Source: JAWKOK01 sp963765875
GTDB lineage: Bacteria; Chloroflexota; Anaerolineae; Caldilineales; Caldilineaceae
NCBI GenBank assembly: GCA_963765875.1
Contig: CAVXYK010000007.1
Coordinates: 434,001-498,000 of the forward strand
DNA: 64,000 nt
Reading direction: 5' to 3'
Shown: positions 28,771 through 41,129 of the stretch, one piece after another
Layout: the number at the start of each line of letters is the position of its first letter
Position numbering within the stretch: position 1 is the stretch's first letter
The notes under the pieces: model-generated
Told to the model about the DNA's origin: nothing
The model's database searches: none
Seen by the model: the letters and a program-made list of their open reading frames with translations, nothing else
Position numbers and translations under genes: made by a program

Positions 28771-31412
28771 TCGCTCAATTTTTGGCCTGGTATCTTGTGA
28801 TTCAACTGATCTCTCTGGCCGTGCTTCCTCTTTCGCTTCGCCTCTTTGTCAACCTGCCTGACAGGGGCTATGTCTTCGCCAAGAGCTTGGGGATTCTGCT
28901 GGTCGGCTTTCTCTTTTGGTGGGGCTACAGTTTTGGGCTGCTCAACAACAATAGCGGCGGCGCCTGGCTATCCGTGATCATCATCGCGGTGATCAGCTAT
29001 TGGCTCGGCCGCTCGGTCTGGCAACAGGCCTGGCAGCAACGACGGCTGCCCCTTTCGCTCTCCTATGTTGGCCTGGTGGAAGGCCTGTTCCTCGCTGGTT
29101 TTATCGCCTGGGCCATCGTGCGTGCCTATGACCCGGCAGTTAACCATACCGAACAGCCCATGGATCTGATGTTTATCAACAGCATTTTCAGCAGCGGCGA
29201 GTTCCCCCGCGTGATGCCTGGCTGGCCGGCTATGGCATCAGCTACTACTATTTCGGCTACTGGCTCCTGGCGCTGTTGGCGCGCCTGTCCGGCCAAATGC
29301 CTGAAGTCGCCTACAATCTTGGGCAAGCAAGCTGGTTTGGGTTGTTGCTGCTGGGGTCGTTTGGTGTTGTCTACAATCTGCTGGCATGGAAGGGTGAAGC
29401 GCCAAATGGTGCTGCGTGCCCTGTGCTGCGTGAGGTTTCTGAAGAGGATTCGCTTGCGCAGCCTGAAGCCGGTTTCGAACCGGAAGCCATTCTGCCGAGC
29501 AAGCCTCACGCCGCACGCCGCATGCAGGTTCCCGCCGTTCTCGGCGGCATCCTGGCCGCCCTCATGGTCGCCGTGGCGGGTAACAGCCAGGCACTCTTTG
29601 AATGGCTCTACGCCAACGGCTATCCGCTCGAAGGCTTGGTCGCCTGGTTCGGCGTTTACAACTTCCCCGAAAATGCCTTCGTGACCAACGAGTGGTACAT
29701 CGGCTTCGATTGGTGGTGGTGGCGCAGCAGCCGCGTGATTGAAGACCTGGATCTGTTGGGAAATCACATCGAGGTAATCGATGAATTTCCCATGTTTAGC
29801 TATATCCTGGGCGACAATCATCCGCACGTCCTGGCCATGCCGATGGTGATACTGGTCATTGGATTGGCCCAGAATCTCTTCATGCAACCCTGGGGCGTTG
29901 GGCGTGATGACAATGCCACATCCAGCGGTCCTGATCTGAAGGCTCGTGCTTGGCGGATCTTGAATCTTGTTCCGATGGAACTGGCTGGGCTGCTGATTCT
30001 TGTGATTGCCACGGGGTCGTTGATCTTCTTCAATACATGGGATTTCCCGCCCTATTGGGCGCTCGTCGTGGCCTCAGCATTTGTAGTAGCCTTGTTCGTG
30101 CAAGGTCAGGGAAACACTCGATCCTGGGGGAGTGCAGTCATTGGCGCGATTATGATGGGGTTGACACTTAGTGTAGGCACGCTTTTGCTCTACCTGCCCT
30201 ATTTCCTGACGGCGCAGAGTCAGGCGGGCGGCGTCATCCCGAATCTGTTCCACCCAACCCGCTTTCCCCAATTCTTTCTGATGTTTGGCGCTGCATTGTT
30301 GGCGCTGGCGTCCCTGCTGTTACCCGCATGGAAAACCCTGCGGCCGCGCTGGACAGTTCTGCTAGCGTCAGCGGTGCTCATCTATGGCCTGCCATTGCTC
30401 TTTCTGGGCTTGGCGACAGGTGCAGCAAGTCGGAGCGCTTTCGGCATGGAACTGTTGGCCCGTTTGCAGTTGCCGCCCGGTGTAACAAGCCACACTGAGG
30501 TCATTTTTCAACGGTGGACAAGCGAACCCTGGACATTCTTGGTGGTCGGCGGATTGCTGGCCGGCGTGACGACATTGGTCTGGACCAGCCTCACGCTCAG
30601 CCCAAAACGCACGGCCTCGCTCTCACGACCGACCCTCTTTGCGTTGCTGTTGGCAGGCCTTGGGCTCGTACTCGTATTTGCGCCGGAATTCGTCTATCTG
30701 CGTGACAACTTCGGCACGCGAATGAACACAATCTTTAAGTTCTACTACCAGTCATGGCTCTTATTTGGGCTGAGTGGCTCCTATGCTATTGTGCAGGCGT
30801 TGCACCCGCGTCACTCGTCGGTCAGTGTTGGACGAGTGATCTCCATGGCAGCTGCCATCTTCGCGCTTCTGATGGTGCTGGCAGGTCTCATCTATCCTGT
30901 TGCGGGCGTCTACAGCAAGACTACCGGTTTCCGCAGCGAGTCACCTACCTTCGACTCCACGGCTCACCTGAGCAGGGAAGCCCCGGCTGAACTGGCCGCG
31001 GCCGGCTGGGTGCGAGCGAATACGGCTCCCGACGCATTGGTGCTCGAAGGCAAAGGCGCGAGCTACCGGGCGAATACAAATCGCATCAGCACCATGACCG
31101 GTCGCCCTACGCTGCTCGGTTGGGATGGGCACGAGTCGCAATGGCGTGGGCGGCGCGTATGGGGAGATGGCTGCCGGACGTGCAGAGGCTATCGAAGCAA
31201 TTTACCGTGGCGGCTCAGTCGACGATATCATACGGACATTGACTGCTTGGGATATCGACTACGTCTATGTCGGGCCCCATGAACGGCGAGAGTATGGCGT
31301 TACACCTGTTGTTGAAGAACGGCTTGCAGCCGCGATGGAGTTGGTCTTCTCTGACGGTGATGTGCAGATATATCGGCGGCGCGCGGCAGTGATTCTTTGC
31401 GGTGATTCTTGA
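28767..31412 (+). CDS. DUF2298 (Chlor_Arch_YYY) membrane protein (frameshifted)
   Basis: The reassembled protein of about 880 residues is a second, stand-alone DUF2298 protein. It begins MIAQFLAWYLVIQLISLAVLP and includes LPDRGYVFAKSLGILLVG, the Tyr motif GYGISYYYFGYWLLALL, FPMFSYILGDNHPHVLAMP and NFGTRMNTIFKFYYQSWLL. The same landmarks are in the fused gene just upstream. It breaks at 29204-29208, where a run of five C should be six: one more C restores FPPRDAWLAGYG. It breaks again near 31145-31155, where the frame moves to GAYGEMAAGRAEAIEAIYRG. The start ATG overlaps the previous stop. The conserved NH and His-Pro-His positions hint at a catalytic or ion-binding site, but no reaction is known. 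Confidence 0.82.
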
Positions 31413-31443
31413 CAATACCGATGAACCCGAAAATAACATTGAT

Positions 31444-33418
31444 ATGACAACAGTAAATCTGAGTCGATCCGAACTGAATGAGCGCAGTGGAATCACGCTT
31501 GAAGGTCTGCTCTTCGGCGCGACCGTGGCCATGGGCGCAGGCATTCGCTTCTTTGGCCTGGCTGCCCAGCCACTCTCGCCGCCGGAAGCGGCCAACGCCT
31601 GGCTGGCCTGGCTGCAGGTGTCCGGGCTGGCCGATCCCGTGCTCGTGGAGGGAGTGGAAGGCCCGGCCAGCGCGCTGCTCCATTCCTTGCAGATGCTGCT
31701 TTTCTGGCTGGTCGGCGGCGGCGATGGGCCGGCACGTATCATCCCTGTTCTTGCCGGGATTGGATTGGTCGTGGCGCCTTGGTTCTGGCGGCTCTGGTTG
31801 GGGCGAACGGTAGCGCTGATCCTATCGCTATTGATCGCCATCGATCCCTGGCTCGTGGCATTCTCGCGTCGGGCGGACGGCACGATGTTGAGTCTGCTGC
31901 TCTTCACGCTGCTGCTCACGCTCCTCATGCGTTTGCAGCGGTCATGGCTGCTCAGACGCACAACAGCGGCGCTCCTGGGCCCTACTTGCTCTTTTCGGCG
32001 GCCTCTTCCTGACTGGTGGAGCGCTCACATTTAGCTTCGTACCGGTTCTGCTGTTTTTTATTGCCTGCTTTGGGCTCCCGGTGGGCGCCTCCGTCATGAA
32101 GGGCTCATCGGAAACGGAACCGGCGTCGGGCGAGCCCGGTCACGATGACGCTGCAATCAACTGGCTCTACCTGATCGTCCTCTTTGTGGCCGGCCTGGTG
32201 CTCGGCTCGACCGCCTGGCTTTCCGATCCCCAAGGGTTGGCTGCGGTTGGAGACAGCGTCGGCATCTGGATTCGGCAGTTTGGCGGTCCGTCCGTCTACC
32301 CATTATCTTGGGTATTTCTGCGCTTCGTTGCCGATGGCTTTCTCGCTCTCCTACTGGGTGTTGCCGGATTTTGGCTCCTGTGGCAAAACCGTGGACCGGC
32401 AATTGCCGGCCCGGCGACCCCGATCCGCGACCGCGAGGCAGATGCAACACAGGCCCGCAGACGGTGGGCGCTCTTCCTGACGATCTGGGCGGCCTGGGGT
32501 ATTGTGTTGCTGATCTTGCCGGGGCGCAGTCCGTCGTCACTGCTCGTGCTATCTCTTGCGCTCCTGTTTGCAACGGCTCATTTTATCGGTACTTTGTTTG
32601 AGACTTATCCAAAGGGGTTGGATTGGACTGAAGCCGGAATCGCACTGGCCGTCGCGATTGTATTGGTCGTTGCCGCCCTATTCTGGCTGCGCATTCTGAT
32701 TGCTGCGCCCGACTTCTCATCTCGCGTGGCCGCAATCTGTCTGCTGCTTGTTGCGGCACTCGTGCTACTGCTGGCAGCGTACGGCGTCTGGGCCGGATGG
32801 CGACAAGGCCGTTGGCTTGGCGGACTGCTCGTTACACTGCTATTGCTGGCCGCCAACCTGTCCAGTCTGGTGCATCTCAATCATATCAGCGATGTCACGA
32901 TGCCTGACGGCCTGTTTCTCCGGGAGACGCATCCCGATGTGCGGCGCTTAAGTATGGATGTCGCCACACTCAGCGCTCAGCGCGTCGGCGATCCCGGCGA
33001 AATTCCCATTCAGGTGCAAAGGAGCGCCTCAATTGATCCGGTCCTGGCGTGGTATCTTCGTGATATGCGGCGTCTGGATTGGGTTCTGGCTCCTGATGTG
33101 GAGGCCAACGGATCGTATGCGCCGCTGGCAATTACGCTTGCCGCAGACTCAGGGGGATCGGTCCCGACTGCTGCGGCAGATTCCTATCTCGGCGGCGAAT
33201 ATGCGCTCCGAACCGCGTGGCAACCGGCGATGCTGGATGCACTGCCCGTTGTTGTGCCGGACCTGGTGGAGCAAACCGGCGGCGGTGATCGTTTTCAGGA
33301 GACGGTGGACGCGTACTGGGTACAACGCTTCCGCCCGCTGCTTCGCTGGCTTCTCTTCCGCGAGGTGAAAGGAGCCGCGAAGCCGGACTCAGTGATCTTG
33401 TGGACACCGGCGGAGTAA
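31444..33418 (+). CDS. GT39-like polytopic membrane protein (frameshifted)
   Basis: This is a polytopic membrane protein of about 658 residues with a GT-C-like N-terminus: GIRFFGLAAQPLSPPEAANAW corresponds to the RFxxL...L(S/W)xDE region of family 39 enzymes, although the first acidic residue of the usual DE pair is Pro here. About twelve hydrophobic segments follow, then a soluble C-terminal part (RVGDPGEIPIQVQRS, ending WTPAE). The frame breaks near 31980-31983; reading on in the next frame gives LLALFGGLFLTGGALTFSFV, a continuing membrane segment. The start is not decided by a ribosome binding site; GTG at 31402 is an alternative. Because the catalytic pair is altered, it may be a non-catalytic partner of its neighbours. 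Confidence 0.65.
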
Positions 33419-33480
33419 TACTAGGGTGTGGCATCCTGTTGAACCAAACCAATTCACGTAGAACAGGTACGAAGAAGGCA

Positions 33481-36400
33481 ATGACTGAGAACAAGCTAGC
33501 ATCGGAAGAGATAGTGCAAGAGGACGATTTGCAGCAGTCTGTCTCCGAAAGCGAAGAGAAAGACCAACGCTTTCTGGATAGGCCGCTGGCCGATATGGTG
33601 AAGTTGAACTGGGAGAATGTCGCCTGGATTCTCCTATTCATTGTTGCGATTGCAACTCGTTTCTATGCCCTCGGCGCGCGCGCCATGTCCCATGATGAGA
33701 GCCTGCACACGCTCTACTCCTACTATCTCTACGATGCAGGAAATTACGACCACAATCCGATGATGCATGGCCCATTCCTCTTCCATGCGAATGCGCTCAT
33801 CTACAGTCTTTTCGGACACACAGACGCGACCGCGCGCATCGTGCCCGCACTGGCCGGACTCGGCGTCATCTGGATGGCGCGCCTATATCGGCGCTACATC
33901 GGACGAGTCGGCGCCTTGCTGGCCGGGCTGATGATCGTGATCAGCCCAAGTCTGCTTTTTCACAGCCGATACATCCGCAACGACATCTACATCGCACTTT
34001 TTACGATGATCTGGATCTACGCGGCCTTCCGCTATCTGGATACGCGACGCTTCAAGTGGATCCTCATGATGGGGCTCGGCATGGCCATGGGCTTCGTGAC
34101 CAAAGAGAACCACTTCATGAGCGGCGCGGTGATCGGCGCATTCTTCGCAGGCCTCGCACTCTGGCACATCGTTCGCTATAGGCTCTTTCTTGTCATCGCA
34201 CCATTGGCCATAGCAACGCCGATCACATTCTGGCTGCATGTTGAAGATCGCAACCAGGCGGCTGCCGCCGTTCTGGGTGTGGCTGCCATCATCGCCTTTG
34301 GCCTTGGCGTCGCCTTCTTGATGCGGCCATCGCTTGCCAAGAATTGGCGCAGAATACGCACTGACGCCGCTGCCGATCTTGCCGTCGTCATGCTGACGCT
34401 GGTGTTGCCGTTCACCGCACCTTTTGGTCATCTGGTCCTCGGTTGGGATGCCATGGCCTATGCCTCCCAGACTGACATCCTGCGTTCCACCCTGCTTGTC
34501 GGCGTGGTCACGCTGCTCTCTGTCATGATCGCCTACTACTGGTTCGCCAGGCGACCAAAGGCAGAGATAAAGCAGATATCTGCTAAGAAGGAACCTGCTG
34601 AGACGGAACCTGCCCTCTCTGAACAAGGAGCAAACCCACTTGAGGACATACCCGCCGCTGAGGATAGCGAGTCAGCCGGTGGGGCTTCCCTGGAGCAGGC
34701 GCCGAGCGGGCTATTGACATTTGGCGGCTGGGGCAAGGTGATGGCCTTGTTCTGGACCATTCAGGTACTCTTCTTCACCACCTTCTTCACCAATGTGAAG
34801 GACGGTTTGGCCACGGGTATCGTCGGGAGTCTGGGCTATTGGTTGGCCCAACAGGAGGTCGCACGCGGCGGTCAGCCCTGGTACTACTACTATATGTTGG
34901 GTGGCCTCTATGAGTTTCTGCCCATCCTGTTGAGTATGGCCGGCGCTGTCGGCGTCGTCTACTGGCTGCTCCGCGACGATGATTGGGATCCCGTGCCGTC
35001 CCAGGATCTTCCTGATGTTGTGGCTGGTGAGATCAAGTATGACGACGCCGGTGGCGAGGGTGGCCCGCTGTGGGATCAGTACCGGCTGAACCGGATCTAT
35101 TTCGTGGCCTTTACGATCTGGTGGATTCTGGGCTCGTGGAGTGCCTACACCATTGCCGGCGAAAAAATGCCTTGGCTCATGACTCATCTTGCGCTGCCGA
35201 TGGTGGTCTTTGGCGGCTGGATTCTGAGCCGTCTGATCTATGCTGTCGATTGGCGTCGTGCATCCCGTACCCATGCGGTCTGGCTGATTGGCGTGACGCC
35301 AGCCTTCATTTTCGGGCTGATATTGCTATTCGGCAATCTGCCAAGCTTTGGCCGTGAGGTGCAGGACATCGCCAGTATCACCGAGTGGCTTGTGGCGCTG
35401 GTCGTCGTTGCTGGTCTGACTTTTTCCGTAGGCTATTGGGGGGCGCGAGGCGGTTGGGCCAACGCCGTCCGTTTGCTCGGCCTTGGTGGTGTCGCTCTGC
35501 TCTTTCTGTTGACCGTCCGCTTCAGCTACATGCTCAACTATATCAACTATGACATGGCGACCGAGTACCTGGTCTATGCCCATGCCACGCCGGATGTGAA
35601 GCGTGCGCTCAATGAGATTGACCTGATTAGCGAACGGACCGTGGGCGAGCGTAACGTTGTGGTCGCCTACGATGATGACACGTCTTGGCCCATGAGCTGG
35701 TACATGCGGGAATATCCCAATGCCCGTTTCTATGGGGCCAGCCCGAACAGCGATTCCATGTCGGCGCCCGTGATCATCGTTGGCCCCAAGAACTATGATG
35801 CGGTGCATCCCTACGTGGTCCGTGACTACGTCAAGCGCAGCTATCGGCTGATCTGGTGGCCGGATCAAGGCTATTTTGGCTGGACGCCGCAACGCATGCT
35901 GGACACCCTGCGTGATCCGCAGAAGATGGAGGACCTGTTCCAGGTCATCTTCTATCGACGCTATCCGGGTGGAGAAGGCGATGGCGAGTGGCGTGACCTG
36001 ACCAAATGGCCGAACCGCCACGAGTTTGAGATGTGGGTGCGTCGTGACATTGCAGCGGACATCTGGGACCTGGGCGTGGCGCCTGTCGTCGCGATGGAAG
36101 GAGCGGCATCAAACATTCCAGAGACCGATAATGTTGCCACGACGATATATGACAGCGTCTATGACGGCCTGCCGTTGCTCAATCCGCGTGCCGTAGCCGT
36201 GGGCGCAGATGGTCGCCGCTATATTGCCGACACAGATAACCATCGCGTTGTTGTGCTCGATGCCGCAGGAGGATTCTTGAACGCCTTCGGTTCCTATTGC
36301 CAGCTTGCCGAAGAGAACTCCAGTGACTGCATTGACCCGGATGGCGCTGGTCCCAACGTGGCAGGCGACGGCCAGTTCAATGAGCCGTGGGGAATCGCCG

Positions 36401-37063
36401 TGGATGACGACGGCACCATCTACGTGGCCGACACCTGGAACGGTCGAATCCAAGCACTGGACATTGACGGCAATCTGCTTCGAAAATGGGGCTACTTCAG
36501 TTCAACCAATGGCGAACTCGGTGATCCCAATGCGCTGTTTGGTCCGCGTGGGCTGGCTGTGGACCGGGAGGGCAACCTGCTGGTCGCAGACACGGGGAAC
36601 AAGCGGATTCTGCAGTTCCGGCCGGATGGATCCCTGGTGCAGCAGATTGGCGGCGGCGGCGTGATTCCAGGCCGCTTCGAGGAGCCGACGGATGTGGCCG
36701 TCGATCCGGTCGACGGTAGTGTCTATGTCGCAGATGCGTGGAATCGGCGAATTCAGAAGTTCTCGACCGATCTGGCTTTCGTTGCCGAGTGGCCGGTCAA
36801 CTCCTGGGAGAGTGAGGATCGGCTGCACAAACCCTACTTGACGGTGATGGGAACAGGCGATGTCTATGCATCTGATCCGGCCATGTATCGCGTGCTCGTC
36901 TATGGCTCAGACGGTTCCATCAAGACCTCGTTTGGTCGATATGGCACAGAGATGGACCGCTTCAGCTTGCCCACCGGACTGGCGACCGATCCTATCACCA
37001 ACGATCTCAGTCGTGGCGGACGGCGAAAACAGCCGGGTCATGGTCTTTCCCGCGATTCCGTAG
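33481..37063 (+). CDS. Agl23-type (TIGR03663) membrane protein fused to an NHL beta-propeller (one frameshift)
   Basis: The protein has about 1194 residues. Residues about 40-560 form the flippase-activity-associated Agl23 family domain: GARAMSHDESLHTLYSYYLY, YDHNPMMHGPFLFHANALIY, FHSRYIRNDIYIALF and GFVTKENHF. A second membrane part carries YTIAGEKMPWLMTHLALP. From about residue 890 a chain of NHL repeats follows (AVAVGADGRRYIADTDNHRV, GIAVDDDGTIYVADTWNGRI and others), forming a probable extracytoplasmic propeller. In haloarchaea Agl23 relatives sit near N-glycosylation genes. The frame breaks at about 37009, where one surplus base separates TNDL from VVADGENSRVMVFPAIP. AAGAAGG precedes the ATG at 33481. 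Confidence 0.85.
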
Positions 37064-40000
37064 ATGAACACTTTGCCGATTCGGGATTCGATATCAGGCC
37101 CTGCCTCTAGCTCGATATCCCGGCCCACACTTCGCCCCTTTCTTTCAGGAAGTCTGGCGATCGCATCGGCAGTGTGGGGACAGATGCGCTTGCAGGCAGG
37201 CGCCGACGGCGAGGCGATTTTTCTGTATGGACTTGCACTTCTCCTTTTTGTTCATACGTTTCACCGCTGCGACCGATGGTCCCCGCGACTGATGTTCGAA
37301 CGTACCGGCGGATTGCCCGGATATTTCGGCATCTTCGGTTCTCGTCGATCTTTCTCATTCTGGCTTGGCGTCGGGTTTGGCCTGGGCGCGATCGCGCTTT
37401 CCGGCCTGGCGCTCTACCAGTTCCACGGCTCAACGATGGCGCCCCTGTCAGCCTGGATGCGCTATCTTGTCAGCCTGGCGGCATTCCTGATCGCGCTCTA
37501 CCTGCTCAACAACCGTACACTCCCGGCTATGCAGATCGTCCACGACGATGATGATCTGCGCCTTTTGGGACGGGGTAGACTGCGCCTTTTGCTTCTGCTT
37601 GTTCTTGCGCTTGCCCTCTTTTTGCGGCTCTATCGCATTGGCGAACTACCCTTTGGCACCTGGTACGACGAGGCCGAGAATGGCCTTCAGGCGCTACGCG
37701 TTTTGGAAAACCCCAACTTCCGCCCCATCTATGTCCAGTCCACTCACGCACCTGCCCACTACGTCTATCTGATCGCGGCCGCGTTCAAGGTGTTCGATGT
37801 CTCGACTCAGTCAATCCGGCTTGTCAGTGTTGCCATGGGGCTCGGTACGGTGTTGGCCGGCTATCTGCTCGGCCGTGAGTTCTTCGGACGCATTGGCGGC
37901 CTGCTGTTGGCGACGTTGCTGGCAGTCTCCCGGTGGGATATCAACCTTAGCCGCATCGGCATGTACAACATCAGCACGCCACTCTTTGCGCTATTGACGA
38001 TCGGTTTTCTGCTGCGAGGAATCCGTCGTCGCCGACTCAGCGATTTCGGGCTTGCCGGCCTTTCGCTCGGTCTCGGTCTCTGCTTCTACGCTGCATTTCA
38101 GCTCTTTGTGATCGTCGTGGCGATCTTCGTCTTGGCCTTGCTGGTGATGCATCGGGGCTTCTTTCGCCAATATTGGCCCGGCCTACTGGCGATGGCCTTG
38201 ATGGCGCTGTTGGTCTTCGCACCGGTGATTCTATTTGCCTACGATAACCCGGATGACTATTTCGGGCGCACCAGGGACACGTCGCTGTTTTCCGACAAGC
38301 CCCCCGAAAAGCGCATTGCAGCCCTGATCGACAACACGGTCAAGCACCTGGCGATGTTCAACATCGCAGGCGATCCCAATGGGCGTCACAACCTGCCGGG
38401 AGCGCCCATGCTCGATCCCCTCTCCGCGGCATTGATGGTGCTTGGTTTGGGGCTGGCAATCTGGTACATACGCGAGCCAATGTGGCTGCTCTTGCCAGTC
38501 TGGTTGGGGGTCATGCTCTTGGGCGGCATTCTCTCGCTGGACTTCGAGGCTCCTCAGTCGCTGCGCGCTGTCGGCACATTGCCGGTCGCCTATCTGCTCG
38601 CCGTGGTTCCGCTCTATCTGCTTTGGCGCGCCTGGATGAGTAGCGACGGTCGCTATTTCCCGTCATTCTATGCATGGGTTGCGCTTTTGTTTCTGGTCCC
38701 CATCACAGTGTTGAACTACCGGATGTATTTCTCGACCTGGGCAACCGATTTTGCCAGTTGGAATGCATTCTCGACGCCCGAGACCATCACTGCCAACCTG
38801 CTGAACGAACGGGATGAGTCCGTCAATGCGCATGTCATTTCGTTCTACGACGGCCATCCGACCGTCAACTTCCTGGCCGGGTATGATCAGGAATACGAAC
38901 GCATAGAGACCACTGATCATCTTCCGTTTCCGGTCTCTGGGGATCGGGATCTGCTGCTCATCCTTGACGGCGAACGTCAAGGGCTGTTTGAAGAAGCCCG
39001 CAGACTCTATCCGGCAGCCCGATTTGTCGAGCACAAGCCGCCATTTGGCGGGCCGACAGTGGTCTACTCCGCTCTCCTGACCGCTGACGATCTCGGTTCG
39101 ATTCAAGGACTTCAAGGCCGGTATTTTGCCAATGACGATTGGTCGGGCGCCCCGATTCTGACACAGCAGGATCGGACATTGAACTTCGACTGGACCTATG
39201 ACGCGCCGTTGTCGCCACCTTTTTCTGTTGAGTGGGAAGGCGTGCTGCGGGTTGAGGAGTATGGCTTGCACCAGTTTTCGTTCGCCGGGTCAGGCGTCTC
39301 TGAGCTAAGGATCGATGAAGACCTGATCATCGGCGGCGGCCCTGACCGCAATGCAACCGAAAGCAATGCTCTTTCAGGTGCTGACCTGAGCACAGCCGTT
39401 GTGTTGGCAAAGGGCAACCACACGATCAGAGTCCGCACGGCCGTATCCAGTGAGGATGCCATGGATCTCTTTCAGCTTGCGTGGCGTCCGCCTGACCGGG
39501 GCCCCGAGATTGTGTCCGCCCAGTCACTGTACTCATCGCCTGTCAGCGCCAATGGCTTGCTCGGACGCTACTTCGCCAATGATAGATGGTCTGAGCCGGA
39601 GGCTTTTGCTCAGATTGATCCACAACTGAATCTCTACTTTCATATCATCCCGTTGCCGCGTCCCTATACGGTTGAATGGACCGGCATGATTGCCATCCCG
39701 GAGGATGGATTCTACCGGTTTGGCCTCGAATCGATCGATGAATCTTGGCTCTCCATTGACGGTGAGGAAGTGACCGCCAGCCTGTCACCCAACGAACACG
39801 CCAATGGCGGCATCGATCTGACCGCCGGGTTTTACGATATCCGCGTACGTTTTGCCGATCGAACGGATCATACCCACATCAACCTGACGTGGAATCCGCC
39901 GTGGCGTCAGGGTTCCGCTCCAGAGCCGGTACCGTCTAGCGTACTCTTTCCACCCCAATCCAACTATGATCAACTGGCGACGCCGACGCTGGAGGCGCTG

Positions 40001-40865
40001 GGGTTCGTGGCTGAAGAACCAGGACGCGCTCGTCATGAACGGGTCGTGCCCTTCTCCACAGTCGAAGCGTTGACCAACAATCTTTTCTCGCCGAAGGGAT
40101 TGGCCGCCGACATCCGGCGCAAGCTCAGGCGGTCGTACCTACGTTGCCGAGCCGGAGAGCAGTCGCGTGGTCGTGCTCGATGCCGATGGCGAAGTGATCG
40201 ATGAGATCTCAGGGCATGGCGCTGGCGAGCGAGAGGCCTTTGTTGCGCCTTTCGATGTTGCGACTGATGATGTTGGCCGCGTCTATGTCTTGGATGCAGA
40301 CGCCGCGCAGATCAGTATCTTTGACGTCGAAGGAGCGTTTATACGAAACCTACCGTCGGATCCGGCACTCCTGGAACGAGCGCGTGGCATTGATGTGGAC
40401 GGCGAAGGAAATATCTGGGTTGCGCATACGCCCGGCGCGCGTATCGTGGGCCTGACGCTGGACGGCGAGTTGATTCGAGAGTTCCCTGTTTGGCCGGGCA
40501 AAGATGCTCAGCCGGTGGATGTGCTGGTAGCGTCAGATGGAGACCTCTATGTGACTGATGCCGGTCTTCACAAATTGATTCGCTATGATCGCTCCAGCCG
40601 ACGCTTGCTGGCATGGGATATCCCCATTGCCAATAGCGTCGATGGTTCGCATCTGGCCAAGGGCGACGATGGCCGCATCTATGTGACGATCCCCGAACTG
40701 GGCCAAGTCTGGATTCTCGATCCCGTCGATTCTCAGATTGAGAAGCGGTCGATCATTGCGGAGGACAATCGGCCAGTCAAGCCCGTTGGCATTGATGTCG
40801 CCGCGGACGGCACGATTGTGGTGGCTGATACCAACGGAGGCAGGGTTCTCAAGTTATCGAAATGA
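37064..40865 (+). CDS. GT39-like glycosyltransferase with two PA14 domains and an NHL propeller (one frameshift)
   Basis: The product is about 1267 residues. After two N-terminal membrane helices, a GT-C/family 39 module starts near residue 170: LFLRLYRIGELPFGTWYDEAENG carries the catalytic-type acidic pair DE, followed by THAPAHYVYLIAAAF and SRWDINLSRIGMYN. Two PA14 domains follow (GLQGRYFANDDWSGAPIL near residue 690 and GLLGRYFANDRWSEP near 830); PA14 folds bind glycans. The C-terminus is an NHL-like propeller (DVATDDVGRVYVLDADA, GIDVDGEGNIWVAHT, GIDVAADGTIVVADTNGGRV). The frame breaks at 40114-40115, where a surplus C separates GLAADI from GASSGGRTYVAEPE. The ATG at 37064 follows directly on the stop of the Agl23 gene. 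Confidence 0.85.
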
Positions 40866-41129
40866 CAGATGAGTCCACTGCGAAGAGTCGCAGACGTTCA
40901 AGGAGTGGCCGGTTCACGAACAAGGAAGCGCAAGTGAGGGACACTGTTCTCTGCTTTTTCTTTGTGAACCTCCGTGCCCCCTCCGTTCCTCCGTGGTAAA
41001 TGAGGTTTTTGCAGGTAGGCTCTATCCGCCGATCAGATAGCCGTTTGGACATAGGTTTCACGCAGATATGACTTTGTGCTAGAGTGGACAAATATTCGAC
41101 CCACAAACCGATTTCGTTTCGAGATAGAT

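Noticed and set aside
34711..36021. Two minus-strand open frames over the Agl23 gene
   Set aside because: They are His/Asp-rich shadows of the plus-strand Agl23/NHL protein without start signals.
40940..41000. Repeat-like sequence (CCTCCGTGCC...CCTCCGTGGTAAA)
   Set aside because: It resembles small dispersed repeats seen in related genomes, but only one copy is in the window, so it cannot be supported here.
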